A DNA stretch of 6,259 bases from Actinomycetes bacterium (GCA_021791615.1 JAJYWG010000093.1:1-6259), one strand, 5' to 3'. Shown: positions 1-6,259, numbered from the stretch's first letter. The notes: generated from the sequence alone by a model not told the origin. Numbers and translations: made by a program.

Positions 1-185
1 CTGCTGCCCATCTACAAGCTTGTACCAGACGGCGACGAGAAACGCCAGTACCGTCACGACGAACCTGGTCAGGTCACTACGTCAACGACTATGAATTCGC
101 CCTGCCACCCGCGGGGACTTCTCCTTGGCCACACGCGGGGACCTCGAAGTGGCCACACGCGAGGACTTTTTCATGGCCATGGACA
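1..185. mobile_element. Probable right end of an IS21-type insertion sequence (element mostly outside window)
   Basis: The three 24-bp repeats at 104-175 are followed at 176-185 by GGCCATGGAC/A, a CA-ended boundary. Multiple short transposase-binding repeats near a terminus ending in CA are characteristic of IS21-family ends, and repeats built on TGGCCAC plus GCGGGGAC look to me like actinobacterial members; this is recollection, not a search. Positions 1-100 contain no recognisable transposase or IstB-type ATPase. One frame is open from base 1 to a TAA at 208-210, but its product is not recognisable and it runs through the repeats. The exact boundary near 185 is inferred. The alternative is a repeat-bearing regulatory region upstream of the nuclease gene. 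Confidence 0.4.
104..175. repeat. Three tandem 24-bp direct repeats
   Basis: Units lie at 104-127, 128-151 and 152-175, exactly 24 bp apart with no spacer. By eye, 18 of 24 bases match between units 1 and 2, 17 of 24 between 2 and 3, and 19 of 24 between 1 and 3. The conserved half is GCCAC(A/C)CGCGGGGAC, with G to A at one position in unit 3; the other half varies and ends in TG. Each junction forms TGGCCA or nearly so. A fourth copy begins at 176 (GGCCA) but decays at once. This fits protein-binding sites at a transposon end. Because 24 is a multiple of 3 the array can be translated, but I see no support for it as a coding repeat. Confidence 0.8.
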
Positions 186-272
186 CCATGGAGGTCGTTC
201 GGGCGCCTAACGTACTCGGATGGATTCCTCGACGACGAGCAGGCCGCCAACCCCCTTCACCGCGGCGCCCTC

Positions 273-1403
273 ATGTCCAAGCAGCGGAGCGGCCCGAACG
301 TGGGGCTAGCAGAGCTGGCCGTACTGTGCGAACAGTCCATCCCTGGTGTCAATGCCACGGGCAGGCCGGAACGCAGCTTCTCGATGACCCCGCTGCTCAG
401 GGAAATTCGTAAGCTCCCCGACTTCACCGACCTCTTCCCGGCATTCGCCGATCTGGAATCGCACCTCGGGACGAAAGTCGGCCTTCAGGTGCTCGGGCAT
501 GTCGTCCGCACCGCCTTCCTCATCGAGCCGGTGGTGCTGCCCGCGGCAACGACGACCCGCTTCAACACGCGATGGGGTCTGACCGACGGCGATCCGCGCT
601 CAGCCGACCCAGCCGACTGCCTGGCGATTGCCAACGTCGTGATCGAGCTACTGATCGAACTCACCACCACTGAGGAAGGAAGGCTCATTCTCGCAGGTGT
701 CGTCAGCCAACGCCTCCTCGCCTACGAATTGCCGGTCGGCTATCGCGAATGGCGCATTCCTATTCACCGAGCGAACAACTTCGCGCTTTTCAACTTTGAG
801 CTTTTGCGGCACGTCGCTGAATTCCGGCTGCTGCTGCTCGATCGGAGCAACCCGTATCGGAATGTGTTCGTTGAGGCCTATAAGCGGAAGATCGCCGTAA
901 AGACGTACCTCACTGATCGCGCCTTGACCGGCGACTACAAGACCAACCGGGAGAAGCGGTGGGAAGCACATCCACAATCCGTCCAGTTCGCCTTGCGCCA
1001 CGCTTGTTTGGATATAGAGCTCCGTCTGGTCAACCAGATGTGCCACTTCAAAGGTTTCCCTCCGAACCTGCAAACCCTCCTGAGGGAGCGGGACTTGCTG
1101 ATTCCCACCGACTCCCCGGCCGTATGCCCCGTGACGTTGGCCCCATTCGAGTTCGGCGCCTTCCGCGAGGAAGTGCTCTCACCTACCCAAGGGCGTAGTG
1201 AATTTCAAGTGGGTCACCTCGATCCGCTGAAGCTCCAGGGCAACACGTGGGCAGACGGACATCGAGCCGACAACATCGGCTGGATATCTTCAACCGGCAA
1301 TCGCATCCAGGGAAATCTGTCAGTCGACGCCACGCGCGCAATGTTGGAATCGATCTGGCGCGCCTACCGCCGGGCCGGACTGCTCACCTCACTCGACGAG
1401 TAG
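273..1403 (+). CDS. HNH-like endonuclease, candidate restriction enzyme of the R-M pair
   Basis: This is a 376-residue soluble protein with no signal peptide or membrane segment. Its C-terminal third carries an HNH-like (beta-beta-alpha metal) pattern: CPVT at 285-288, VGHLDPLK at 313-320, H330, then NIGWISSTGNRIQGN at 334-348. H315 is the likely general base, and H330, N334, N343 and N348 are candidate metal or structural residues. Only one cysteine lies in this region, so a Cys4 zinc knuckle is not apparent. Residues 1-270, largely helical in appearance, match no family I recognise and may recognise DNA or dimerise. Its end overlaps by 15 bp the end of the opposing methyltransferase-specificity gene, which suggests it is the cleavage partner. 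ATG at 273 is the first start codon in this frame, but it lacks a clear ribosome-binding site. The frame is open upstream and looks codon-biased from about 210, so the native N-terminus may have been removed by the adjacent IS-like end. The nuclease motif is fairly secure; the restriction role is inferred from context. Confidence 0.75.
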   Translation: MSKQRSGPNVGLAELAVLCEQSIPGVNATGRPERSFSMTPLLREIRKLPDFTDLFPAFADLESHLGTKVGLQVLGHVVRTAFLIEPVVLPAATTTRFNTRWGLTDGDPRSADPADCLAIANVVIELLIELTTTEEGRLILAGVVSQRLLAYELPVGYREWRIPIHRANNFALFNFELLRHVAEFRLLLLDRSNPYRNVFVEAYKRKIAVKTYLTDRALTGDYKTNREKRWEAHPQSVQFALRHACLDIELRLVNQMCHFKGFPPNLQTLLRERDLLIPTDSPAVCPVTLAPFEFGAFREEVLSPTQGRSEFQVGHLDPLKLQGNTWADGHRADNIGWISSTGNRIQGNLSVDATRAMLESIWRAYRRAGLLTSLDE

Positions 1404-3410
1404 CGGGTCCTCCTCCGGGATCTCGGTAATTCGACCGATGATCTCAAAGCGTGCTTGTCGAGCAAGTTCGCGCGCTTCTACCCGTTCGTCGATGGCGCGC
1501 TTGACCATCGCGCTCACCCGCTCACGAGTCGCACCGTCCCGAGGTATAGGCAGTATCAACTCATGGACCCGGTTGCCCAGGGAATCGATGATGTCCTGGG
1601 TGAAGCGCTTGGCGATGATCTGACGGCGGACTGGCGCCGAGGAGAGCGCCGCTAACAACAGGTACGGCGAGAGGTCGTCTTCCTTCAGCACCCGAATTTT
1701 GAAGATGTGCGACTGATAGACCATCTTCGTGTCGTACTTCGTGACGAGGGCGCAAGTGCCTACTAGATAAGTGCCGTCGCGCACCATCAAGATGTCGTTC
1801 TCGCGAACGTCCTGCTTGCGGGTGTAGGCGGCGTAAACCTCCTCGCTGACCCCGTGTTTCGGATCTAACTTTATCTCCCAGTTAGAAATGTCACTCGTCC
1901 GGACGAATGGGATGGTGCCGCCGCCGTACTCGGCGGCTCCAACCTCGTGACCGGTAGTCAAGCTCAGCGTGCCGTTCTGCACTAGGTCACCGAGGCGAAT
2001 CAGGTCATGAGTATCCGCTAGGGATTCGAGTTCGCGCTCAACTTCAGGGTCGTAGTAGCGCGGAGCGAGGATATCGTCGACGATTGCTTGGTCGTCGACA
2101 AGGTAGCCGAGGTGATCTGAGGCCTTAAGCTCGCCTGTGGCTGCGCTGCGCCACCGCTCGGCGACCGTCGGCAGCTCGTTGCGCTCGATCACACGTCCTC
2201 TGGAGTCGTTGCCGCACCATCGCACCTCGGCCATGAACACTCGCTGCGCCGGTGCGGCCTGAGGACCGTTACCGTGCCTCTCCATCACAACGAGACAGGT
2301 CTTGGTATGCGTGCCACCCTTACCGGAGCTCTTGAACAGTGCTTCGGGCATTCCGATGACGGCCATAATCTTGGCCCTCTCCCGGACCCAGGCGACAACG
2401 TGCTGATAGTTGCGTCCAGAGATCAGGCTCTCCGGCACGACGATGCCGATGCGCCCACCGGGACGCACGAGGCGGACGCACCTCTCCACGAAGAGCACCT
2501 GCGGCGGCACGGATCTCACTAGGTTCGTCGTCCGGTTGAAGGTGTTGCCCGCGAACTTCCACTGGTGACCAAGGTCGAACCTGGATTGCACGTCTCGGGA
2601 GGCGGCCACGATTTTGGCGCCGAAGGGCGGATTGGTGAGCACCACGTCGAAGGTGCCCTCGAGGTCGGCAACCGTAGGCCGGTCGCCGCGCTCGTCACGC
2701 CAACCGATGGAATCCGCACACCAGATGTTCGGCGCTTCGAGCGAGAAGAATGCCATACGAATCGTCGCCAGCCGCGCGAGGTATCGGTCCTTCTCGATGC
2801 CGTGGATGCGGCTGATACTGGTCGTATCACCGCCGGAGATAGACAAGGAGCGGCGCGCAGCTGCGGCTAGGAAGCCGCCGGTGCCACAGGCCGGGTCAAT
2901 GATCGACTCGTCTAAGCCAGGCTGCACCAGCTCGATGAGCAGGTTCACCGCTCCGTGCGGCGTGAAGAATTGTCCTTCCTGGCCGCGCATGTCGTTGCCA
3001 GTGAAAGCCTCGTAGGCATCGCCGATCAAATCTGCCTCTGCATCTTCCATGCGGATATCGGCGAGGCGCTCATGAAGGTAAACCAAGCCGCGCTCGTCCA
3101 GTCCGAAATGCGCGCCGCCATCGAACAACTCAGGAATCCGCTCTACGACCTCACCAAGCGCCTTTCGGTAACTTTCGACGATCGACGCTGGTCGCGAGCC
3201 TTGCCGAGGCAGGGCGTTCGTTCGCTCAAGCTGCTGTCGAGCGAACAGGACCCGCAGCACGTCCTCAAGCAAGGCCTCGTCGCGGGTGGCTCCCACAGAC
3301 TGGCCTGCGAGGTAGTTGCGGATATCGCGGAACGCGGCCCGATGGTCGCCTGGTTCGAGGGCGAAGGCGCCCTGCGTCGGATCTGCGAGGAACGGCATGC
3401 GGCCGACCAT
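1389..3410 (-). CDS. Type I-like N6-adenine DNA methyltransferase fused to an HsdS-type target recognition domain (M.S fusion)
   Basis: The product, 673 residues from ATG 3410, would methylate adenine at a sequence chosen by its own recognition domain. Residues 28-65 form the helical HsdM N-terminus (RDIRNYLAGQSVGATRDEALL). GQFFTP at 146-151 is the conserved HsdM segment. DPACGTGGF at 172-180 (DNA 2871-2897) is the S-adenosylmethionine motif I, and NPPFG at 260-264 (2619-2633) is catalytic motif IV. Residues about 470-624 (1539-2003) form a single HsdS-like recognition domain, from LIRLGDLVQ through PFVRTSDISNW and RENDILMVRDGTYLVG to HELILPIP, followed by a C-terminal helix at 625-659. Canonical HsdS has two such domains in a separate protein. 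One domain per chain suggests a dimer reading a symmetric or bipartite target. The start is uncertain: ATG 3398 is also possible, neither has a clear Shine-Dalgarno site, and extension to GTG 3668 adds 86 residues of unconvincing sequence. No nuclease domain is visible in this protein. Confidence 0.9.
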   Translation of the reverse strand: MVGRMPFLADPTQGAFALEPGDHRAAFRDIRNYLAGQSVGATRDEALLEDVLRVLFARQQLERTNALPRQGSRPASIVESYRKALGEVVERIPELFDGGAHFGLDERGLVYLHERLADIRMEDAEADLIGDAYEAFTGNDMRGQEGQFFTPHGAVNLLIELVQPGLDESIIDPACGTGGFLAAAARRSLSISGGDTTSISRIHGIEKDRYLARLATIRMAFFSLEAPNIWCADSIGWRDERGDRPTVADLEGTFDVVLTNPPFGAKIVAASRDVQSRFDLGHQWKFAGNTFNRTTNLVRSVPPQVLFVERCVRLVRPGGRIGIVVPESLISGRNYQHVVAWVRERAKIMAVIGMPEALFKSSGKGGTHTKTCLVVMERHGNGPQAAPAQRVFMAEVRWCGNDSRGRVIERNELPTVAERWRSAATGELKASDHLGYLVDDQAIVDDILAPRYYDPEVERELESLADTHDLIRLGDLVQNGTLSLTTGHEVGAAEYGGGTIPFVRTSDISNWEIKLDPKHGVSEEVYAAYTRKQDVRENDILMVRDGTYLVGTCALVTKYDTKMVYQSHIFKIRVLKEDDLSPYLLLAALSSAPVRRQIIAKRFTQDIIDSLGNRVHELILPIPRDGATRERVSAMVKRAIDERVEARELARQARFEIIGRITEIPEEDPLLVE

Positions 3411-3730
3411 ACAGCGGGGGTGTGTCGGCGTGTCGGACGGCGGCGCACCACCGGTGACCAGGTGCTTCGATCGCTTGCTCGCCAGCGCCCGAAGTCCCGG
3501 TCGGTTCCACACGGCGGGCGGTGGCTGCCCACTGTTGCGTGGTGTGGAGTTGGCGATGTTGACGCTGCTCTTCTTCGCCCCAGGCGGCCAGACTGAGCCT
3601 GGTGACGTGGAAGACCCCTCGACCCGAGAGTTGATGTAGCGCGTGCCAGCGCAGACGAGGTCGCGCACCTCGCGCTCGCTCCGGCCGGCAAGGATGAGAA
3701 CGCTGGCAAGCGGTACAGCGTCGACGGCCC
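3411..3730. other. Intergenic region between recombinase and methyltransferase genes
   Basis: This stretch of about 320 bp separates two genes transcribed in the same (-) direction. Minus-strand frames stay open through it, but their translations are rich in Ser, Pro and Arg and match nothing I recognise. It should hold the methyltransferase promoter, yet I see no convincing -35/-10 pair. An imperfect palindrome, CACCACCGGTGACCAGGTG, starts at 3446, about 36-54 bp upstream of ATG 3410; it contains the perfect 8-bp palindrome CACCGGTG at 3449-3456 and could be an operator. A hairpin lies at 3656-3672. No tRNA gene or attachment-site repeat was found by eye. Confidence 0.5.
3656..3672 (-). terminator. 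Short GC-rich hairpin 59 bp after the recombinase stop codon
   Basis: CGAGGT (3656-3661) and ACCTCG (3667-3672) form a perfect 6-bp stem around a 5-base loop, CGCGC. It lies downstream of the recombinase gene in its direction of transcription, but there is no T-run after it. It is at best a non-canonical terminator. It could equally be a protein-binding palindrome, or chance in GC-rich DNA. Confidence 0.2.
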
Positions 3731-5923
3731 TCAGGATCGGCGACCCCGGCGACGGTTGAGCCAGTAGCCCTCCACCGAGACACGGGTGACGAACCGGGCG
3801 CCGGAGGAGTCGGTCTCGGGGTCGACCTCGAGCTGGCCGGTGCGGGAGAGGAGGGCGGCGGTGCTGAGGGCGACCGTGAGCTGGCGGGCGGCGGCGGCGA
3901 GCTTCATCGAGCGGCGGTGTAGGGACTGAATGCGTTGGTGCTCGGCGCGTAGGGCGTCGGCGGCGTCGGTGCTGAGGTGGTACTGGCGGCTGGTGGGGTG
4001 CTGCTCGACGGCGAGCCCGAGCCGACGGAGGGCATGGTAGGCCTCGTGGTACGGAATGCCAAGCTCCTCGGCGAGGTCGGGGAGGAGGATCCGCCCGGCG
4101 AGGCGGTCACGGTACGTCCAGACGTCGGACAGCCGGGCGTAGCGGCGCGAGACGCCGGTGGCGTCGGGGATGTTGATGGTGGGGAGGGTGCCGTCGGTCA
4201 TCCAGCGGCGAGCGGTGGTCGGGTAGATGTCGAGCTCTTGGGCGACGCGTCGGGCGTCGCAGAGTGGGTCGTCGTCGCTGCCGGGGTCGACGAGCCATCC
4301 GGCCGCGGCCAAGGTGGCGTCGATGTGGTCGGCCCGTGCTGCGAGGGGGTTGGCGCTCCCCCACTGGGCGTGGCGGATGGTCGGGACCATGAGGGTGCCG
4401 ATCGACATGGCGATGTGGTGGTCGAGGATCTCGGCGACCTTTCGGAGTGGGGCGACCTCGGGGTGGTCGAGGGTGTAGATGCGCCCGTAGACGTCGTCGC
4501 CGGCGCGGTGTCCCATGAACCGGCGCCGCACGGCGTCCTCGATGCCGGCCGTCCACGCCAGGTCGGTGGCGCAGGACTTTCGCAGCAGGTGAGTGGAGAC
4601 GGCGAAGCCGAGGTGGTCAGCTGAGAGCTGCTCGGCGATGGCGGCTTCGGTGAAGGCGTGGCGGTAGGCGTGCTGGCCGGAGCGGTCGGGGGTCTGGAGC
4701 CCGGGGACGAGGCGCGCCGCGGCGTCGACCTGGCCCGTGTCGGGGTCAGTGTGGAAGGCGTCGATGGCGACGCGGATGAGCGCCATGAGCTGCTCGGGGA
4801 CGACGAGGACGCGGGATCCCGCCGCGGTCTTGGTGGTCTGCTTGTACGGGACGGCCACCACCTGGCCGTGGTCGTCGCGGACGGCGAAGCTACGACCGCC
4901 CTGGCCTTGGACGGCGAGCAGGCCGGTGCCGCCGAGGTCGACGACGTCGGAGACGAGTACGCCGAAGGCTTCGGAGATGCGCAGGCCCATGATCCGCTGG
5001 AGCCAGAAGGCGAGCTGGTGGACCGGGTGGAGGTGGGAGGCGAGCCGGGCGCACTCGGGGAGGCTGAGCGGCCGGGGCTGGGCCGAGCGCTCGGGGCGGC
5101 GGCGGTCGGCCTTGTCGGCTATGGGGGCGTCGAGGCCTTCGGTGGGGTCGAAGCCGGGCGGGAACAGTCCGTTGGCCCGGGCGAAGGCGAGGATGCGGCG
5201 CAGCACCCACAGGGCGTCGGTCACGTACCCCTGGGACAGGCCGGCGGGCGCCCGCCGCTTGGCGGTGATGGCGACCGCTGCCGCAGCGGGCACGCGCACC
5301 TGGCCGCTCTGGTCGCGATAGGCGCCGGGGAGCTGGCCGGCCCGCCAGCGCCGCCGGGCGGTCGGTAGGCTCACCCCTGCGGCTTTGGCGGCTTGGGCGA
5401 GGCTCAGCTCCTCTCCATCGCGGAATGGCCCTCGGACCGGGGGCGGCCCGAGCAGGGTGCCGCTCACCTCGGCGCGGTCGCGCCCGACGAGGTGGAGCAG
5501 CCACTCGTGCGCCATGAAGTAGGTGACGTCCGCGACAGTGGCGGTGCGGGGGGCGAACCAGGGGACGAGGAACCCTTCGACGATGCGCCGGACCCGTTCG
5601 GCGCGTTCGGGGCCGCCGCGGCGCAGGTCCTCGTAGGCGGCGGCCATCCAAGCTCGGGCGAGCGAGGCGACGTCGGGCTGCAAGCGGGGCGGCTCGGTCG
5701 GGCGAGGCTTTGGCCGAGCTGACCTGGTGGTGCGGAACCGGGCGGGGTCGGGGAGCCGCTCGCCGGCCCGGGCGGCGGCGACGGGCTGGGTGAGCCACGC
5801 CCGGGCGTCGGCCTGGCTGGCGAAGGGCTCCTCGCGACGGCGTCCGACCCCGCCGGGTTGGGGGACGCTCGCCCACCAGCGGTTCTGGTGGTGGCGCAGC
5901 GACCCGGTGATCGGCCGGCCCAT
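3731..5923 (-). CDS. Tyrosine recombinase (integrase) with three additional helix-turn-helix modules
   Basis: The 730-residue product would catalyse site-specific strand exchange for integration or excision of a mobile element. Residues 7-60 resemble the AP2-like arm-binding domain of phage integrases (GSLRHHQNRWWASV, then SQADARAWL). Residues 84-148 and 226-265 look like two halves of a core-binding domain, split at about 172-219 by a MerR/excisionase-type HTH (LAQAAKAAGVSLPTARRRW, then GQLP). The catalytic domain at about 285-490 carries R315 (GLRISE), a candidate lysine in KQTTKT (361-366), H445 and R448 (HLLR), H472 (GH) and the likely nucleophile Y483 (GRIYT; Y479 is the alternative). 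Two more HTH modules follow, at about 554-607 (DIYPTTARRWMTDGTLP) and 612-660 (LAEELGIPYHEAYHALRRLG), then a basic tail. Ordinary integrases of this kind have roughly 350-450 residues. ATG 5923 is preferred over an upstream GTG at 6160 because GGAGG lies 8 bases before it, it overlaps the preceding stop, and the extra 79 residues are Arg/Pro-rich frame-shadow sequence. Confidence 0.92.
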   Translation of the reverse strand: MGRPITGSLRHHQNRWWASVPQPGGVGRRREEPFASQADARAWLTQPVAAARAGERLPDPARFRTTRSARPKPRPTEPPRLQPDVASLARAWMAAAYEDLRRGGPERAERVRRIVEGFLVPWFAPRTATVADVTYFMAHEWLLHLVGRDRAEVSGTLLGPPPVRGPFRDGEELSLAQAAKAAGVSLPTARRRWRAGQLPGAYRDQSGQVRVPAAAAVAITAKRRAPAGLSQGYVTDALWVLRRILAFARANGLFPPGFDPTEGLDAPIADKADRRRPERSAQPRPLSLPECARLASHLHPVHQLAFWLQRIMGLRISEAFGVLVSDVVDLGGTGLLAVQGQGGRSFAVRDDHGQVVAVPYKQTTKTAAGSRVLVVPEQLMALIRVAIDAFHTDPDTGQVDAAARLVPGLQTPDRSGQHAYRHAFTEAAIAEQLSADHLGFAVSTHLLRKSCATDLAWTAGIEDAVRRRFMGHRAGDDVYGRIYTLDHPEVAPLRKVAEILDHHIAMSIGTLMVPTIRHAQWGSANPLAARADHIDATLAAAGWLVDPGSDDDPLCDARRVAQELDIYPTTARRWMTDGTLPTINIPDATGVSRRYARLSDVWTYRDRLAGRILLPDLAEELGIPYHEAYHALRRLGLAVEQHPTSRQYHLSTDAADALRAEHQRIQSLHRRSMKLAAAARQLTVALSTAALLSRTGQLEVDPETDSSGARFVTRVSVEGYWLNRRRGRRS

Positions 5924-6259
5924 CAGCTGGCCCTCCGCAGGTGGTCGGTAGCGAGCTGGCGCAAAAAGTGCAGCTCGTCGTCTTGCCGGGCGAGGAGGTC
6001 TTCGAGCGCGCAGATTCGGGCCTCGGCGCGGGCCAGCTCCACGGCTGCCGACGACGCCTCGCCACGATGGTCGGCGCCCGCCTCGGGCGCGGTGTCGCCG
6101 CCGGTGCCCTCGGGGCGAAGGAGGCCGGCCGCCGCGAGGTCGTCGACGGCGATGAGCCACCGCTGCCCGTAGAGGCGGGAGTGCGGGAGGCGCCCGGCGC
6201 GCCGGGCCCGCACGATGGTGTCTCGGGAGCAGCCGGCGAGCGAGGCGGCCTGGCGCTGG
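5923..6259 (-). CDS. Excisionase-like HTH protein with coiled-coil tail (5' end outside window)
   Basis: The last 111 residues are visible; the frame stays open to the window edge, so the start lies outside. Visible residues 4-46 form a MerR/excisionase-type DNA-binding fold: AASLAGCSRDTIVRARRAGR gives the two helices, followed by LP, a wing-like stretch (YGQRWLIAV) and a closing helix. A low-complexity linker (48-68) leads to a charged, leucine-containing helix (71-109, including LEDLLARQDDELHFLRQL) likely to form a coiled coil and oligomerise. Its TGA overlaps the recombinase ATG as TGATG, so the two are probably cotranscribed and coupled. Small DNA-binding proteins just upstream of actinobacterial integrase genes are often excisionases, so a directionality factor is the leading reading. 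A transcriptional regulator is possible. An internal GTG at 6213 would cut through the HTH and is not a credible start. Confidence 0.8.
   Translation of the reverse strand, partial: QRQAASLAGCSRDTIVRARRAGRLPHSRLYGQRWLIAVDDLAAAGLLRPEGTGGDTAPEAGADHRGEASSAAVELARAEARICALEDLLARQDDELHFLRQLATDHLRRAS
5932..5936 (-). promoter_or_regulatory. Ribosome-binding site of the recombinase gene
   Basis: On the minus strand GGAGG lies 8 bases before the ATG at 5923. It sits inside the end of the upstream reading frame, whose stop shares one base with this start (TGATG). This fixes the recombinase start and suggests translational coupling. Confidence 0.8.

Noticed and set aside
104..175. CRISPR array
   Set aside because: The 24-bp units are contiguous, diverged and lack unique spacers.
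125..412. 95-residue plus-strand frame starting in the repeats
   Set aside because: Its repeating ATRGD-type peptide is simply the 24-bp DNA repeat translated, and the rest is an out-of-frame shadow of the nuclease gene.
2955..3596. Plus-strand 213-residue frame within and beyond the methyltransferase
   Set aside because: It is antisense to the conserved HsdM N-terminal region, with no recognisable domain or start signal.
3411..3668. Methyltransferase start at GTG 3668
   Set aside because: The 86 added residues resemble no HsdM N-terminus and look non-coding. It is kept as a possibility because ATG 3410 lacks a clear ribosome-binding site.
3600..3730. tRNA or attachment site next to the recombinase
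   Set aside because: No cloverleaf or T-loop (GGTTCGA) pattern was found and no matching direct repeat was seen elsewhere in the window; the attachment site probably lies outside.
3977..5722. Long plus-strand open frames opposite the recombinase (3977-4624, 4658-5368, 5393-5722)
   Set aside because: They lie antisense to a gene with clear catalytic motifs, translate to Gly/Val/Glu-rich low-complexity sequence, and are expected shadows of GC-rich coding DNA.
4890..6065. Minus-strand 391-residue frame overlapping the recombinase
   Set aside because: It is Arg/Pro-rich, has no motif, and lies out of frame with the well-supported recombinase and its upstream partner.
5924..6160. Longer recombinase start at 6160
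   Set aside because: The 79 added residues are Arg/Pro/Gly-rich shadow of the upstream HTH gene, while ATG 5923 has GGAGG 8 bases upstream and a TGATG overlap.

Overview
The window is GC-rich DNA, with G or C at most third codon positions and actinobacterial-looking proteins. I infer a high-GC actinobacterium or close relative; the species cannot be named from sequence alone. It looks like accessory DNA: a restriction-modification (R-M) locus on the left, a recombination module on the right, and a probable insertion-sequence end at the left edge. I see no rRNA, tRNA, CRISPR array or core metabolic gene.

Layout. Positions 1-185 hold three tandem 24-bp repeats (104-175) that resemble the repeated transposase-binding sites at the end of an IS21-type element lying mostly outside the window. 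Positions 273-1403 (+) encode a 376-residue protein with a C-terminal HNH-like (beta-beta-alpha metal) nuclease motif and an N-terminal part I do not recognise. Positions 1389-3410 (-) encode a 673-residue HsdM-like N6-adenine DNA methyltransferase fused to one HsdS-like target recognition domain. These two genes are convergent and overlap by 15 bp. Positions 3411-3730 appear non-coding. Positions 3731-5923 (-) encode a 730-residue tyrosine recombinase carrying three extra helix-turn-helix (HTH) modules. Positions 5923-6259 (-) encode the end of an excisionase-like DNA-binding protein with a coiled-coil tail. It is cut by the window edge and probably translationally coupled to the recombinase.

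How the genes may work together. The left pair reads as a compact, non-canonical R-M system. The methyltransferase carries its own specificity domain and would mark the host DNA, while the HNH protein is the candidate restriction nuclease. No HsdR-type motor, separate HsdS or controller protein is visible. The right pair reads as an integration/excision module: a tyrosine recombinase with arm-binding, core-binding and catalytic domains plus a putative directionality factor. The simplest overall reading is an integrative element or defence island carrying R-M cargo, with a later IS insertion at its left end. The link between the two halves is inference from adjacency.

The least ordinary feature is the recombinase. 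A MerR/excisionase-type HTH appears to be inserted inside its core-binding domain, two more follow the catalytic domain, and a similar module occurs in the gene just upstream.
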